From Ramlibacter paludis (GTDB lineage: Bacteria > Pseudomonadota > Gammaproteobacteria > Burkholderiales > Burkholderiaceae_C): a stretch of 64,000 nucleotides of DNA. Made by a program: the position numbers and the translations under genes. Below, piece by piece: positions 1 through 13,234 of the stretch. The notes below the pieces were generated by a model. It was given only the letters and a program-made list of their open reading frames with translations. It did not search any database and was not told the origin of the DNA. Every line of letters begins with the position of its first letter. Position 1 is the first letter of the stretch. The DNA is taken from the NCBI RefSeq assembly GCF_022012305.1, contig NZ_JAKLTM010000007.1, positions 165,499-229,498 of the forward strand, read 5' to 3'.

Positions 1-474
1 TACGGCACCAGCCACGTGCCGGCACTGATGCTGCTGGAGTTCCCGGGCCGCAACTACGCGGGCAAGCAGGCCTTCCTGGTCTTCTTCCTGGTGCTGGTGG
101 TGCAGTGCTGCATGCTGCTGCAGCACCTGCTGGCGCGGCGCATGAAGCGCCCGCCCAGCCTGCCGGCGGTGAGCGCGAGCTTCAACTGGGAGACGGCGGG
201 CCTGGGCATCCTGGCCGGCAGCGCGGTCGGCGCGATGCTGTCCTTCATCACGCCTTTCAAGCCGGGGCAGGCGCTGGGGATGGCGTTCGTGGCCTGCGTG
301 GCGGGCACCCTGGGCCACCTGGTGATGAAGGCGCTGAAACGCGACCGCGGCGTGACGGCCTGGGGCAATCGCGTTTCAGTGACGGGCGCGAACGGGTTGC
401 TGGACCGGGTCGATGCGCTCTGCTTCGCGGCGCCGATCTTCTTTCATTCGGTGCGGTGGTACTTCAGCGGCTGA
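1..474 (+). CDS. CDP-diacylglycerol synthase-like protein, C-terminal part (5' end outside window)
   Basis: The reading frame is open from the first base of the window and ends with TGA, so only the last 157 residues are present. Several hydrophobic stretches indicate an integral membrane protein. Near the end the stretch [16 protein letters not shown] resembles the CdsA signature, where a Gly-rich turn precedes L-x-D-R-x-D and a final membrane helix. CdsA-family enzymes convert phosphatidate and CTP to CDP-diacylglycerol for phospholipid synthesis in the inner membrane. The match rests on this motif and the topology; a YnbB-type paralogue of CdsA is equally possible. It runs convergently towards the aminopeptidase gene with only 7 bases between the stop codons. 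Confidence 0.7.
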   Translation, partial: YGTSHVPALMLLEFPGRNYAGKQAFLVFFLVLVVQCCMLLQHLLARRMKRPPSLPAVSASFNWETAGLGILAGSAVGAMLSFITPFKPGQALGMAFVACVAGTLGHLVMKALKRDRGVTAWGNRVSVTGANGLLDRVDALCFAAPIFFHSVRWYFSG

Positions 475-481
475 CGCCGCC

Positions 482-3088
482 TCAGCGCCCCGCCGCTTTC
501 GCCTGCCAAGCCACGTTGGCGGTGCACAGCTCCACTGCTTCCAGCGTCTGCGCCAGCGTGTAGCTCGCCCCCGGCAGCTTCAGCTTGTCGCCCACGGAGA
601 AAGCCTTCAGCGCATCGCGGTCGGCCGCGCTGCACAGGTGCTCGTGCCAGCGCGGCATGCGGGCCCGGATCTCTTCCGGCAGGCGCTTCGCCAGCGCCGC
701 GTCGTTGGCGCGAACGAATTCGAACATGGCGCGCGCGGTGCGCGGATCGTCGCCCGCCGCGTCGTAGACCTCCAGCGTCTCGCGCACGTCCAGCGGATCC
801 GCCAGCGGCAGCTGGAAGGCGCGCTGCTGCAGCGCCGGCGCGCGCACGCCGCCCAGCGCGTACAGGATGTCCAGCCGCGTCCGGCTATCCTGCGCGGCGC
901 GGACAGCCGCCAGGTAGCTGTCGAACAGCTTCTCGTCGGCATCGCGCGCGGCCAGCACCAGTACGCGCTTGCCGAAAGCGCCCAGGCGCTCCCGGTCACC
1001 TGCCAGCCACGCTTGCGCCAAGGGCTTGGCCTGCGCGCGCAATTGCTGGTCGTCGCCGAGGTCCGCCACCAGGGGCAGCACGACGGACCGCAGGCTGCGC
1101 ACGGCATCCGGCTCGTCACGCTGCGGGACCCAGCCCAGGCGCGCGGCCAGCGGCCCGAAGTTCTCGCGAATCCAGGCCGCATGCGCCGCCTCGCGGCCGG
1201 CGAACAGCGCGGGATGCAGGTCGGCCACCGCATAGGCGGCAGCGGTCGCCACCTCGGGCCGCGGGTCGTGAGCCATCGCGCCGGCCAGCTCCAGCAAGGC
1301 CGGCAGCGGCAGCGCGCCCGAATGGGCCAGCGTCACCTGTTCCCCGAGCAGGCCGATCGCTTCCGGCGGCGACAGCGGCGCGCGCGCGAGCTTCTGCAGC
1401 GACGGCGCATCCATGCGCGCGAGGTAGTAGCCGGTGCCGCCCGGGTTGGGCAGCACCCAGGCAGGGCACTGGCCGGCCTTGGGCAGGGCAAAGGCCTGTT
1501 GCTGCTCGCGCAGGACGGTGCACGCGGGCTGCGTGGCGCCCTCGGCGCGCAGGCACACGGGAATGGCCCAGCGGCCGCTGCCGGCCGCGGCACCGGCCGG
1601 AACGAAACGTTGCTGGCGCAAGGTCGCGGTCGCTTCCCCGTTGCTGCAAGCGACGGCGACATCGACCAGCGGCACGCCCGGCTGCTGCACGAAGCCGGCC
1701 ATGCCGGAAGCGAGTTGCGCGTCGCCATCGGCCAGCGCCGCGAAGAAGTCGTCCGCCGACGCGTTGCCCCAGGCATGGCGCTTCAGGTAGCGGCGCACGC
1801 CTTCCTGGAAACGCGCCTCGCCCAGCACCGACTCGTACATGTACAGGATGGAGCCGCCCTTCTGGTAGGTGATGCGGCTGAAGGCGCCGGCCAGGTCGTT
1901 GCGCGTTTCCACCGGCCGGCTCACGCTGCGCGCGGTGGCCAGGCGATCGGCGGCAAAGGCGGACTGGCGCTCCTCGGCGCGCTGCCCGTGCGGCTCCCAC
2001 GACGGCTCGAACTGCAGCACGGCCTTGCGCGCCATCCAGGTGGCGAAGGATTCGTTGAGCCAGATGTCGTCCCACCACTTCATCGTGACCAGGTCGCCGA
2101 ACCACTGGTGCGCGATCTCGTGCGCGCCGACGCCGGCATAGGCCTTCTTGAAGCGCTCGTCCTCGCGGTCCGGCGTGGCCAGCAGCAGGCCCGAGCGGTA
2201 GGTGATGAGGCCGGGGTTCTCCATCGCGCCGAAGTTGGTGGTGATCGGGATCACCATCGAATCGAGCTTGTCGAAGGGATACGGCATGCCGAAGTAGTTC
2301 TCCAGCAGTTCCACCAGGCGCGGCGTCGTCTTCACGGCATAGCGCGTCTGCGCGGCGCGGCCCTTGGGCACGATGTAGCGCAGCGGCGTCTGCTTCATGC
2401 CGGCCTTGCCGCCGTCGACGATGTCGAAGGGGCCGACGCCGAGCGCGACGAGGTAGCTGGGCAGCGGCTGGGTCGGCGCGAAGCGCACCTGCTTCCAGCC
2501 CTTGCCGGCGGGCTGCTCGCCGACGGCGGGCGCGTTGGCCACCGCCGTATCACCGGCCGGGACCGTGAGCGTCACGGTCCAGGGCGTCTTCCAGTGCGGC
2601 TCGTCGAAGCTCGGAAAAGCGCGGCGCGCGTGGTCGGTCTCGAACTGCGTGAAGGCATACCAGTTGCCCAGGTCCTGCTGGCGGAACAGGCCGCGCGTCT
2701 CGTCGTTGGACATGCGGCCCTTGAAGGCGATCGCGAGCCGGGCGCGTCCGGCCGGCACGGGGCGGTCGAACTGCAGGCCGATGAAATAGTCGTCGGGGAT
2801 CCGGGCCTTGCCCTGGAAGCGCCGGCCGCCGGACGTCAGCACCACGCTGTCGACCGTGAGCTTGGTGCCGTTGATCCAGAAGAAGTCGCGCGCCTGCGCG
2901 ACCTCGATGTCGATCTCGACGCGGCCTTCGAACTGCTCCTTGCGCGGATCGATCTTCAGCGCGAGTTCGTAGGCGAGCGGCTTGACGCCGTCGCCCAGGC
3001 GCATGGCGGGCGGGGTGGAATTGCGGGCGAAGGCGAGGCCGGTGGTAACCAGCAGCACGAGCGCCAACACGAAGCGTCTTGTGGACAT
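482..3088 (-). CDS. Secreted M1-family zinc aminopeptidase
   Basis: A gluzincin aminopeptidase that removes N-terminal residues from peptides. It has 868 residues. Residues 1-22 look like a Sec signal peptide (MSTRR, then a hydrophobic core ending at AFA), so it probably acts in the periplasm. The exopeptidase motif GAMEN is at 287-291 and the zinc site HEIAH at 323-327, followed by NES with Glu346 as third ligand, the standard HEXXH-x18-E spacing. The N-terminal beta domain precedes the catalytic domain, and a long helical ERAP1-like C-terminal domain follows. The ATG at the signal peptide was chosen; the frame stays open upstream through antisense ruvC, which is a high-GC artefact. It is divergent from ruvC with a 69-bp shared promoter region. 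Confidence 0.93.
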   Translation of the reverse strand: MSTRRFVLALVLLVTTGLAFARNSTPPAMRLGDGVKPLAYELALKIDPRKEQFEGRVEIDIEVAQARDFFWINGTKLTVDSVVLTSGGRRFQGKARIPDDYFIGLQFDRPVPAGRARLAIAFKGRMSNDETRGLFRQQDLGNWYAFTQFETDHARRAFPSFDEPHWKTPWTVTLTVPAGDTAVANAPAVGEQPAGKGWKQVRFAPTQPLPSYLVALGVGPFDIVDGGKAGMKQTPLRYIVPKGRAAQTRYAVKTTPRLVELLENYFGMPYPFDKLDSMVIPITTNFGAMENPGLITYRSGLLLATPDREDERFKKAYAGVGAHEIAHQWFGDLVTMKWWDDIWLNESFATWMARKAVLQFEPSWEPHGQRAEERQSAFAADRLATARSVSRPVETRNDLAGAFSRITYQKGGSILYMYESVLGEARFQEGVRRYLKRHAWGNASADDFFAALADGDAQLASGMAGFVQQPGVPLVDVAVACSNGEATATLRQQRFVPAGAAAGSGRWAIPVCLRAEGATQPACTVLREQQQAFALPKAGQCPAWVLPNPGGTGYYLARMDAPSLQKLARAPLSPPEAIGLLGEQVTLAHSGALPLPALLELAGAMAHDPRPEVATAAAYAVADLHPALFAGREAAHAAWIRENFGPLAARLGWVPQRDEPDAVRSLRSVVLPLVADLGDDQQLRAQAKPLAQAWLAGDRERLGAFGKRVLVLAARDADEKLFDSYLAAVRAAQDSRTRLDILYALGGVRAPALQQRAFQLPLADPLDVRETLEVYDAAGDDPRTARAMFEFVRANDAALAKRLPEEIRARMPRWHEHLCSAADRDALKAFSVGDKLKLPGASYTLAQTLEAVELCTANVAWQAKAAGR

Positions 3089-3157
3089 GTTCGATCGGTG
3101 TCGGAAAAGCCGCATTTGTACCTCATTGCGCTTACAGCCCACGGGTACACTGCGGCG

Positions 3158-3706
3158 ATGCGCATTCTCGGCATCGACCCCGGCCTGCAGACCACCGGCT
3201 TCGGCGTCGTCGATGTGGACGGCCACGAACTGCAGTACGTGGCCAGCGGCACCATCAAGACCACCCACCTGGACCGCGGCGACCTGCCCGCGCGCCTGAA
3301 GGTGCTGTACGAGGGCATCAAGGAAGTGCGTTCGCGCTACCAGCCCGATGCCGCCGCGGTGGAAATCGTCTTCGTCAACGTGAACCCGCAGGCCACGCTG
3401 CTGCTCGGGCAGGCGCGCGGCGCTTGCGTCACGGCTTTGGTCGCCTGCGACCTGTCGGTGGCGGAATACACCGCGTTGCAAATGAAGCAGGCCGTGGCCG
3501 GCACCGGCCGGGCCGCCAAGGCGGAAGTGCAGCAGATGGTGAAGCGCCTGTTGCGGCTGCCGGGACTGCCCGGCAAGGATGCGGCGGATGCGCTGGGGCT
3601 GGCGATCACCCACGCGCACGCGGGAGCGGCGATGGCGCGGATCGCGACCGCGGCCGCGCTGGGCAAGAAGACGACGGGGATGTACCGGGACGGGCGCGCG
3701 CACTGA
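3158..3706 (+). CDS. ruvC: Holliday junction resolvase RuvC
   Basis: RuvC is the endonuclease that resolves Holliday junctions together with the RuvAB branch-migration motor. The 182-residue protein begins [16 protein letters not shown]. The four acidic catalytic residues of the RNase H-like fold are visible: Asp7, Glu69, Asp141 and Asp144 (within KDAADALG). Length and start agree with the family (about 173-185 residues). ruvA and ruvB are not adjacent in this window. The gene ends 19 bp from the lpxC stop codon, in a convergent arrangement. Confidence 0.97.
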   Translation: MRILGIDPGLQTTGFGVVDVDGHELQYVASGTIKTTHLDRGDLPARLKVLYEGIKEVRSRYQPDAAAVEIVFVNVNPQATLLLGQARGACVTALVACDLSVAEYTALQMKQAVAGTGRAAKAEVQQMVKRLLRLPGLPGKDAADALGLAITHAHAGAAMARIATAAALGKKTTGMYRDGRAH

Positions 3707-3725
3707 GCGGCGCGTGGTGGGGTTG

Positions 3726-4649
3726 CTACCAGGCCCGGGCCGGCATCGCGAAACCGGCCGGCGCTTCGCGCTCGTCGCCGAAGCTCACGACTTCGAAGGC
3801 ATCCTGGTCGGCCAGCAGCGCGCGCAGCAGCTTGTTGTTCAGCGCATGGCCGGAGCGGAATGCGCTGTACGCCGCCAGCAAGGGCTTGCCGACCAGGTAC
3901 AGGTCGCCCATGGCGTCCAGGATCTTGTGCTTCACGAACTCGTCGTCGTAGCGCAGCCCTTCCGAGTTCAGCACCCGGTAGTCGTCCATCACGATGACAT
4001 TGTCCATGCCGCCGCCCAGCGCCAGGCCGCGCGAGCGCATCATCTCGACGTCCTTGGTGAAGCCGAAGGTGCGGGCACGGGCGATGTCGCGCGAATAGCG
4101 GCCCGAGCTCAGATCGAACTCGTAGCGCTGGCCGGTCGAATTGATCACGCGATGGGCGAAATCGATCTCGAAGGACAGCTTGTAGCCGTGGAAGGGGTCC
4201 AGCCGCGCCCATTTCAGGTCGTCGCCCTCGCCTTCGCGGACTTCCACCGGCCGGCGCACGCGGATGAAGCGGCGCGGTGCGTTCTGCTCCTCGATGCCGG
4301 CCGACTGCAGCAGGAAGACGAAGGAAGCGGAGGAGCCATCGAGCACCGGCACTTCGTCGGCTGTGATGTCCACGTACAGGTTGTCCAGCCCCAGGCCGGC
4401 GCAGGCCGACATCAGGTGCTCCACGGTCTGGACTTTCGCCCCGCCGTTGGAAATGGTCGACGCCATGCGGGTATCCGTCACGGCCTGCGCCGAGATCGGG
4501 ATGTCCACCGGCAGCGGCAGGTCGACCCGGCGGAACACGATGCCCGTGTCCGGCTGGGCCGGGCGCAGGGTGAGTTCCACCCGCTGGCCGCTGTGCAGGC
4601 CCACGCCGACCGCCTTGGTCAGGGACTTGAGGGTGCGTTGGCGCAGCAT
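3726..4649 (-). CDS. lpxC: UDP-3-O-acyl-N-acetylglucosamine deacetylase LpxC
   Basis: LpxC is the committed zinc-dependent deacetylase of lipid A synthesis in the cytosol. The 307-residue protein starts [21 protein letters not shown], a typical LpxC start, so the ATG 72 bases inside the longer open frame was chosen. The TVEHLMSA motif supplies catalytic Glu77 and zinc ligand His78, and [12 protein letters not shown] supplies the other zinc ligands (His and Asp). It is the last gene after the dcw cluster, as in many proteobacteria, but an intrinsic terminator separates it from ftsZ, so it probably has its own promoter in the roughly 120 bp upstream of the start. Confidence 0.97.
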   Translation of the reverse strand: MLRQRTLKSLTKAVGVGLHSGQRVELTLRPAQPDTGIVFRRVDLPLPVDIPISAQAVTDTRMASTISNGGAKVQTVEHLMSACAGLGLDNLYVDITADEVPVLDGSSASFVFLLQSAGIEEQNAPRRFIRVRRPVEVREGEGDDLKWARLDPFHGYKLSFEIDFAHRVINSTGQRYEFDLSSGRYSRDIARARTFGFTKDVEMMRSRGLALGGGMDNVIVMDDYRVLNSEGLRYDDEFVKHKILDAMGDLYLVGKPLLAAYSAFRSGHALNNKLLRALLADQDAFEVVSFGDEREAPAGFAMPARAW

Positions 4650-4767
4650 GCGGGGGATTTTAAAGGGCCAGTCCCGTCCGCCGCCTGCCTTTTCCGTATG
4701 ACCTTGATAGCGTGAGCCCATCGGCTGAGCCTGGGCCTGTCACGTCAAGCGGGTGTGAAGCGGACGT

Positions 4768-4796
4768 AAAAAAGGGCGGGCCCCCGTGACCCGCCC
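4768..4796 (-). terminator. Intrinsic terminator of the dcw/ftsZ transcript
   Basis: Read on the minus strand, GGGCGGG and CCCGCCC form a 7-bp GC stem around a 9-nt loop, followed directly by TTTTTT. It lies about 300 nt beyond the ftsZ stop codon and upstream of lpxC. It should end ftsZ-containing transcripts after the six-hairpin element and uncouple lpxC from the dcw operon. Confidence 0.75.
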
Positions 4797-4823
4797 CAAG
4801 CTTCTTCCCTCGGAGAGACTCTT

Positions 4824-5090
4824 AACTCAGAAAAATCGCGATGCGATTTTTCTGAGTTGTCCAGCATGTGTGACGAGGCCCGGCAAAGCCGGATCCTCGT
4901 CACAAGGGGGACCGCGCTGCATGATATTCCGCGCGGTCCAGCGACACTTCAGGGTGTTTCCTCCCCGCTAGCGGCATCAGGCTGGTCGGAACATCGTGCA
5001 GACCAGCCTCCCTCGTGAAGGGGATCCGGCTTCGCCGGTCCCCTTCACGCTGTTCAGACCACTAAAGATTCGCATCGCGAATTTTTAGTG
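4824..5090. repeat. Six-hairpin inverted-duplication element in the ftsZ 3' region
   Basis: Most of the 446-bp gap between ftsZ and lpxC is six hairpins: A1 4824-4858 (16-bp stem, 3-nt loop), B1 4869-4904, C1 4910-4938, C2 4979-5009, B2 5015-5048 and A2 5060-5090. The last three are reverse-complement relatives of the first three. B1 and the complement of B2 align without gaps over 34 nt, with two compensatory base-pair changes (C-G to A-T and A-T to G-C). C1 and C2 share a 13-nt loop, TGCAYGATRTTCC, on unrelated but fully paired stems. A1 and A2 share the core TCGCGATGCGA. A small palindrome, CCGCTAGCGG, lies near the centre at 4965-4974. I see no open reading frame here. Confidence 0.85.
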
Positions 5091-5095
5091 ATGGC

Positions 5096-6346
<1,251 letters not shown>

Positions 6347-6500
6347 TGCATGCTCCTGGAATTACGTTGCAGTTGCCACTGACTTGTCTTGTTGGTGTGT
6401 CGTTAACGCGGGAGTGGTGATTCGGTGCACCGACATCGCTCCTTTCTGCGCCTGCGCGGTGGACTCCCGCGCGCCAGCCACAACTTGTAGGGACTCATGG

Positions 6501-7730
6501 CTAGAAGTTCCCCACGATGAAATCCTTGATGCGGCCGAAGGCCGTCTTCATCGAACCGTGCTGCAGCGCGACCTTCTGGCCGCGGATGCGCGCGAGCCGC
6601 GCCTCTTCCAGCAAGCCCATCACGGTGGCCGCGCGCGGCTGCGCGATCATGTCGGCGAGGGCGCTGCTGTAGCGCGGCACGCCGCGGCGCACCGGCTTCA
6701 GGAAGATGTCCTCGCCCAGTTCCACCATGCCCGGCATCACGGCGCTGCCGCCGGTGATGACGATGCCGGAGGACAGCACCTCCTCGTAGCCCGACTCGCG
6801 GATCACCTGCTGCACCAGCGAGAAGATCTCCTCGACGCGCGGCTCGATCACGCCGGCCAGCGCCTGGCGCGACAGCATGCGCGGGCCGCGGTCGCCAAGG
6901 CCCGGCACCTCGACCTGCGTTTCCGGGTCGGCCAGCAGCTGCTTGGCCCAGCCCGATTCGACCTTGATGTCCTCGGCATCCTTGGTCGGCGTGCGCAGCG
7001 CCATCGCGATGTCGCTGGTGATCAGGTCGCCGGCGATCGGGATCACGGCGGTGTGCCGGATGGCGCCGCCGGTGAAGATGGCCACGTCGGTGGTGCCGGC
7101 GCCGATGTCGACCATCGCCACGCCCAGCTCCTTCTCGTCGTCCGACAGCACGGCCTGGCTGGAGGCCAGCGGGTTCAGCAGCAGCTGCTCCACCTCCAGG
7201 CCGCAGCGGCGCACGCACTTGATGATGTTCTCGGCCGCGCTCTGGGCGCCGGTGACGATGTGCACCTTGGCTTCCAGCCGGATGCCGCTCATCCCGATCG
7301 GCTCCTTCACGTCCTGGCCGTCGATCACGAATTCCTGCGGCTCCACCAGCAGCAGCCGCTGGTCGGTGGAGATGTTGATGGCGCGGGCGGTCTCGACGAC
7401 GCGCGCCACGTCGGCCGGCGTCACCTCGCGGTCCTTCACGGCCACCATGCCGCTGGAGTTGATGCCGCGGATGTGGCTGCCGGTGATGCCGGTGTAGACG
7501 CGCGTGATCTTGCAGTCGGCCATCAGCTCGGCCTCTTTCAGCGCCTGCTGGATGCTCTGCACCGTGGCGTCGATGTTCACCACCACGCCGCGCTTCAGGC
7601 CGTTGGACGGCGCCACGCCGAGTCCGGCGAGCTTGAGTTCGCCGCCCGGCATGACCTCGGCCACGACCGCCATCACCTTGGCGGTGCCGATGTCGAGCCC
7701 GACAACGAGATCCTTGTAGTCCTTGGCCAT
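6501..7730 (-). CDS. ftsA: Cell division protein FtsA
   Basis: FtsA is the actin-like ATPase that tethers FtsZ filaments to the inner membrane and recruits later divisome proteins. It has 409 residues, with the phosphate-1 motif VGLDIGTAKV near the N-terminus, DIGAGTTDVAIF as the second phosphate motif and a short amphipathic C-terminal helix (GRIKDFIVGNF) typical of the membrane-targeting sequence. It follows ftsQ with a 13-bp gap. Confidence 0.97.
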   Translation of the reverse strand: MAKDYKDLVVGLDIGTAKVMAVVAEVMPGGELKLAGLGVAPSNGLKRGVVVNIDATVQSIQQALKEAELMADCKITRVYTGITGSHIRGINSSGMVAVKDREVTPADVARVVETARAINISTDQRLLLVEPQEFVIDGQDVKEPIGMSGIRLEAKVHIVTGAQSAAENIIKCVRRCGLEVEQLLLNPLASSQAVLSDDEKELGVAMVDIGAGTTDVAIFTGGAIRHTAVIPIAGDLITSDIAMALRTPTKDAEDIKVESGWAKQLLADPETQVEVPGLGDRGPRMLSRQALAGVIEPRVEEIFSLVQQVIRESGYEEVLSSGIVITGGSAVMPGMVELGEDIFLKPVRRGVPRYSSALADMIAQPRAATVMGLLEEARLARIRGQKVALQHGSMKTAFGRIKDFIVGNF

Positions 7731-7743
7731 CCTCTTTCTTTCC

Positions 7744-8525
7744 TCAGTTCCTCTTGGCCGCCACGTCCGTCGTGACGACTCCCCTCAACTTCACCGCGTA
7801 GCCGTCCGCGTGCCGCAGGTCCGCCGTGACCAGCGCCTCCGGCCGGCGGTTGTATTTCGACGTCACCTGCGTCAGCGTGCGCGCGAAGCGCTGCGTGCGC
7901 GCCAGCACTTCGTCCTGCGTGCCCCGTCCCAGTTCCACGACCGCGCCGCTGTCCAGGTGCAGCGTCCAGCCGCCGCGGCCGGTCAGCGCCAGCTGGTCGA
8001 TGCCCAGGTCCAGCGTGTCGAACATCGGCTTCAGCGCGGCATACATCGCCAGCACCTGCGCCGAGGTGCCCTCGGGCCCCACCAGGCGCGGCAAGCCGTC
8101 CTGCTCCACGTCGCCCGCATTCGCCTCGAACACCTCGCCGTGCGTGTTGACCAGGTGCGACTCGGAATCGGCGCCCCAGAAGGCCTCGGCCTCGTGCTCC
8201 TGCAGCACCACGCGCAGCCGGTTCGGGAACTGGCGCTTCACCACGGCCTGCCGCACCCAGGGCACGGCTTCGAAGGCTTCGCGCGCCTTCTTCAGGTCGA
8301 TGGTGAAGAAGTTGCCGGCCAGCCGCGGTGCCACGTTGGCGCGCAGCGTGGCCACGTTGTTGTGCGCCGTGTCGCCCAGCACCGTGATGCCGCCGATGGC
8401 GAACAGCGGGTTGCGCAGCGCCCACCAGCCCAGCGCCGCCGCCAGCAGCAGGGCGCAAGCCGCGAACAGCACCGAAGCGGTGAGGTTCATCAGCTTGACG
8501 TCCATCGGCTGGGGCAGCGTGGCGT

Positions 8526-8529
<4 letters not shown>
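7744..8529 (-). CDS. ftsQ: Cell division protein FtsQ
   Basis: FtsQ is a bitopic inner-membrane protein that links cytoplasmic and periplasmic divisome components. The 261 residues comprise a short cytoplasmic tail, one membrane segment at about 17-37 ([21 protein letters not shown]), a POTRA domain beginning [11 protein letters not shown], and the FtsQ/DivIB beta domain. The ATG was chosen because its ATGA overlaps the ddl stop codon by 4 bases, the coupling seen throughout this operon. Confidence 0.95.
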
Positions 8530-9472
<943 letters not shown>

Positions 9473-9476
<4 letters not shown>

Positions 9477-10888
9477 GCTGCGGCACCTCCGAGTTCCACC
9501 AGCTTGGCCGGCACGCCGCCGATGGAGCCGGCGCCCATGCACATCACCACGTCGCCGTCGCGCACCATGTCCAGCACGGCCTGCGGCATGCCGGCGATGT
9601 CGCCCACGAACTGCGGCTCCACCTTGCCGGCCACGCGCACCGCGCGCGCCAGCGAACGGCCGTCGGCGGCCACGATGGGTTCCTCGCCGGCCGAATACAC
9701 CTCGGACAGCAGCACGGCGTCGGCGTTGCCGAGGACCCGCACGAAATCCTCGAAGCAGTCGCGCGTGCGGGTGTAGCGGTGCGGCTGGAAGGCCAGCACG
9801 ATGCGGCGGTCCGGGAAGGCCCCGCGCGCGGCCGCCAGCGTGGCGGCCATCTCCACCGGATGGTGGCCGTAGTCCTCGATCACGGTGAACTTGCCGCCGC
9901 CGTTGGCCGCGGGCACCTGCACGTCGCCGTAGCCCTGGAAGCGGCGGCCGACGCCGCGGAATTCGCCCAGCGCCTTCACCACCGCGTCGTCCGGGATGTT
10001 CAGTTCCACCGCGACCGCGATGGCCGACAGCGCGTTCAGCACGTTGTGCCGGCCTACGGCGTTCAACTTCACGTGCATGTCCGGCAAGGTGACGCCGTTG
10101 CGCCGCTGCACCGTGAAGTGCATCTGGGCGCCCACCGCCTTCACGTCGACGGCGCGCACCTGCGACTCGTCGTCGAAGCCGTAGGTGGTCACCGGGCACT
10201 GCACGTCGGGGATGATCGAGCGCACCGCTTCGCTGTCGGTGCACAGGATCGCCGTGCCGTAGAAAGGCATGCGGTGCAGGAAGTCCAGGAAGGCCTTCTT
10301 CAGGTTGTTGAAGTCGTGCCCGTAGGTCTCCATGTGGTCGGCGTCGATGTTCGTGATCACCGCCATCACCGGGAACAGGTTCAGGAAGGAGGCGTCGGAT
10401 TCGTCGGCCTCCACCACGATGTAGTCGCCGCTTCCCAGCTTGGCGTTGGCGCCGGCGCTATTGAGCTTTCCGCCGATCACGAAGGTGGGATCGAGCCCGC
10501 CTTCGGCCAGGATGCTGGCCACCAGGCTGGTGGTGGTCGTCTTGCCGTGCGTGCCGGCAATGGCGATGCCCTGCTTCAGGCGCATCAGCTCCGCCAGCAT
10601 CATGGCGCGCGGCACGATCGGGATCTTGCGCTTGCGCGCGGCGATCACCTCCGGGTTGTCCTGCTGCACGGCGGTCGACGTGACGACGGCATCGGCGCCG
10701 ATCACGTTGGCCGCCGCGTGGCCCACGAAGGTCTGGATGCCCAGGCCCTGCAGGCGGCGCAGCACCGGCGTGTCGGCCAGGTCGGAGCCGGAGATGAGGT
10801 AACCGAGGTTGCGCAGGATCTCGGCGATGCCGGACATGCCGGCGCCGCCTATGCCGACGAAATGAATGTGCTTGACAGCGTGTTTCAT
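9473..10888 (-). CDS. murC: UDP-N-acetylmuramate--L-alanine ligase MurC
   Basis: MurC adds L-Ala to UDP-MurNAc, the first step of stem-peptide assembly in the cytosol. The 471-residue protein has the N-terminal Rossmann motif [12 protein letters not shown] and the Mur-ligase P-loop GTHGKTTT at 112-119. Its three domains follow the usual Mur order. It is 64 bp downstream of murG, the largest gap within the mur section of the operon. Confidence 0.98.
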
Positions 10889-10952
10889 GCTAACCCTGAC
10901 AGTTCGTCGGCACTTCTGTGACGCGACGAAGTGGATGTGTAGACGTCGTGTT

Positions 10953-12014
10953 TCATTTTGCGAGGGCCTCGCAGGCGGCGACCATCTGCTCGGTCGCCTG
11001 GGTCTTTTGCAGTTTCCTGGCTGCCACCGCGCGGCGCAGCAGCTCGTCGCGCTTGAGGGTGAGCAGGAAGGTGGCGAGCGAATCCGCGCTCAGTTCGGAC
11101 TGCGGCATCAGCCAGCCGCCGCCGGCATCCACGAGGAAGCGGGCGTTGGTGGTCTGGTGGTCGTCGACCGCGGAAGGGAAGGGAACGAACACCGCCGCGG
11201 CGCCGACGGCGGCGAGCTCGGTGACGGTGCTGGCGCCGGCCCGGCAGATCACCAGGTCGGCGTCGGCAAAGGCGGTGGCGGTGTCGTCGATGAAGGGCGT
11301 GAGTTCGGCCTCGACGCCGGCGGCCTGGTAGTTGGCGCGCAGTTCATCGATCTGCTTGGAGCCGCCCTGGTGGATGACCTTGGGACGTTGCGCCGCCGGC
11401 ATGCGGGCCAGCGCCTGCGGCACCAGCGCATTGAGCGTCTTCGCGCCCAGGCTGCCGCCGACCACCAGGATCTTGAGCGGGCCGCCACGGCCGGCAAAGC
11501 GCTGCTCGGGGCTGCGCTGGCGCAGGAAGGCGTCGCGCAGCGGGTTGCCGATCCACTCGGCCTTCTTCAGCACGCCCGGGAAGGCGCTGTAGACGCGGTC
11601 GGCCACGCCCGCCAGCACCTTGTTGGCCATGCCGGCCACCGAGTTCTGCTCGTGCAGCACCAGCGGCTTGCCGAGCAACACGCTCATCATGCCGGCCGGG
11701 AAGGTGATGTAGCCGCCCAGGCCCACGACGACCTGCGGCTTCACGCGGCGCACGACGGCGATGCTCTGGGCAAAGGCCTTCAGCAGGCGCAGCGGCAGCA
11801 GCACGAGCGTCTTGATGCCCTTGCCGCGCACGCCGCCGAAGTCGATGGTCTCCAGCGGGAAGCCGCGCGGGGGCACCAGCTGGGCCTCCATGCTGTTCGG
11901 GCCGCCCAGCCAGTGCACGTTCCAGCCGCGGGCACGCAGGGCTTCGGCCACGGCCAGTCCGGGGAAGATGTGGCCGCCGGTGCCGCCCGCCATGACGAGA
12001 GCCGTGCGCGTCAT
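10953..12014 (-). CDS. murG: Undecaprenyldiphospho-muramoylpentapeptide N-acetylglucosaminyltransferase MurG
   Basis: MurG transfers GlcNAc to lipid I to make lipid II on the cytoplasmic face of the inner membrane. It has 353 residues with the Gly-rich loop [19 protein letters not shown] at the N-terminus, HEQNSVAG in the N-terminal domain and the UDP-binding half starting near [10 protein letters not shown]. The ATG overlaps the ftsW stop codon (ATGA). Confidence 0.97.
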   Translation of the reverse strand: MTRTALVMAGGTGGHIFPGLAVAEALRARGWNVHWLGGPNSMEAQLVPPRGFPLETIDFGGVRGKGIKTLVLLPLRLLKAFAQSIAVVRRVKPQVVVGLGGYITFPAGMMSVLLGKPLVLHEQNSVAGMANKVLAGVADRVYSAFPGVLKKAEWIGNPLRDAFLRQRSPEQRFAGRGGPLKILVVGGSLGAKTLNALVPQALARMPAAQRPKVIHQGGSKQIDELRANYQAAGVEAELTPFIDDTATAFADADLVICRAGASTVTELAAVGAAAVFVPFPSAVDDHQTTNARFLVDAGGGWLMPQSELSADSLATFLLTLKRDELLRRAVAARKLQKTQATEQMVAACEALAK

Positions 12015-13234
12015 GCCCGGCCTCCACGCATCAAGGTCCGGTTCTCGTAGTCGATGCGCAGCACCACCGCGATCGCCACCACGTTCATCAGCACCGCCGA
12101 GCCGCCGTACGACATCAGCGGCAGGGTCAGGCCTTTGGTCGGCAGCGCGCCCAGGTTCACGCCCATGTTGATGAAGGCCTGGAATCCCATCCAGATGCCG
12201 ACACCTTGCGCCACCAGCCCGGCGAACACGCGATCGAGCGCGATCGCCTGGCGGCCGATGTGGATGATGCGATGCGTCATCCACAGGAACAGGCCGATCA
12301 CGGTCAGCACGCCGGCCAGGCCGAACTCCTCGCCGATCACCGCCAGCAGGAAGTCGGTGTGCGCCTCGGGCAGCCAGTGCAGCTTCTCGACGCTGCCGCC
12401 CAGGCCCACGCCGAACACCTCGCCGCGGCCGATGGCGATCAGCGAGTGCGACAGCTGGTAGCCCTTGCCCAGCGCGTACTTCTCGTTCCACGGGTCGAGG
12501 TAGGCAAAGATGCGCTCGCGCCGCCAGTCGGAGAAGGCGATCATCAGCATGAAGGCCACGACCATCACCGCGGCGATCAGGAAGAACATGCGCGCGTTGA
12601 CGCCGCCCAGGAACAGGATGCCCATGGCGATCACCGCGATCACCATGAAGGCGCCCATGTCGGGTTCGGCCAGCAGAAGGAGGCCGACCACGGCGACGGC
12701 GACGGCCATCGGCAGGACGGCGCGGAAGAAGCGCTCCTTCACGTCCATCTTGCGCACCATGTAGTTGGCGGCGTAGAGCAGCACGGCGAACTTCGCCAAT
12801 TCGGACGGCTGGAAGGACATCGGCCCCAGCACCAGCCAGCGGCGCGCGCCGTTGACGCCTTTGCCGATGTGCGGGATCAGCACGATCACCAGCAGCAGCA
12901 GCGACACCACGAACAGCCACGGCGCCCAGCGCTCCCATTTCTCGATGGGCACCTGGAAGGCCAGCAGGCCGGCGACGAAGGCCAGCACCAGGAACAGCGC
13001 GTGGCGCGCCAGGAAGAAGGTGTGGGCGTAGCGGCCGAAGCGCGGGTTGTCCGGCATCGCGATCGACGCCGAATAGACCATCACCAGTCCCCACGCGAGC
13101 AAGGCCACGGTGACCCAGACCAGCGCCGGGTCGAAGGCATGCAGCTTCAGGCCGCCCCCGCCGACCCCGGCCTTGTCCTGCCGGGCCTGGCCCGGCATCC
13201 AGCCCGCGATCGCGTTGGACAGCGCGGCGATCAT
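12011..13234 (-). CDS. ftsW: Peptidoglycan glycosyltransferase FtsW (SEDS family)
   Basis: FtsW is the septal SEDS polymerase that works with FtsI. The 407-residue protein has about ten membrane segments and typical SEDS landmarks: [32 protein letters not shown] and EEFGLAG, with [19 protein letters not shown] near the C-terminus. A proline/glycine-rich cytoplasmic N-terminal tail of about 35 residues precedes the first helix. The start overlaps the murD stop by 4 bases. Confidence 0.97.
   Translation of the reverse strand: MIAALSNAIAGWMPGQARQDKAGVGGGGLKLHAFDPALVWVTVALLAWGLVMVYSASIAMPDNPRFGRYAHTFFLARHALFLVLAFVAGLLAFQVPIEKWERWAPWLFVVSLLLLVIVLIPHIGKGVNGARRWLVLGPMSFQPSELAKFAVLLYAANYMVRKMDVKERFFRAVLPMAVAVAVVGLLLLAEPDMGAFMVIAVIAMGILFLGGVNARMFFLIAAVMVVAFMLMIAFSDWRRERIFAYLDPWNEKYALGKGYQLSHSLIAIGRGEVFGVGLGGSVEKLHWLPEAHTDFLLAVIGEEFGLAGVLTVIGLFLWMTHRIIHIGRQAIALDRVFAGLVAQGVGIWMGFQAFINMGVNLGALPTKGLTLPLMSYGGSAVLMNVVAIAVVLRIDYENRTLMRGGRA

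Noticed and set aside
413..3703. Very long open frames on both strands across the aminopeptidase and ruvC region
   Set aside because: They are antisense or extended shadows caused by high GC. Only the frames with GAMEN/HEXXH and RuvC catalytic residues have recognisable domains.
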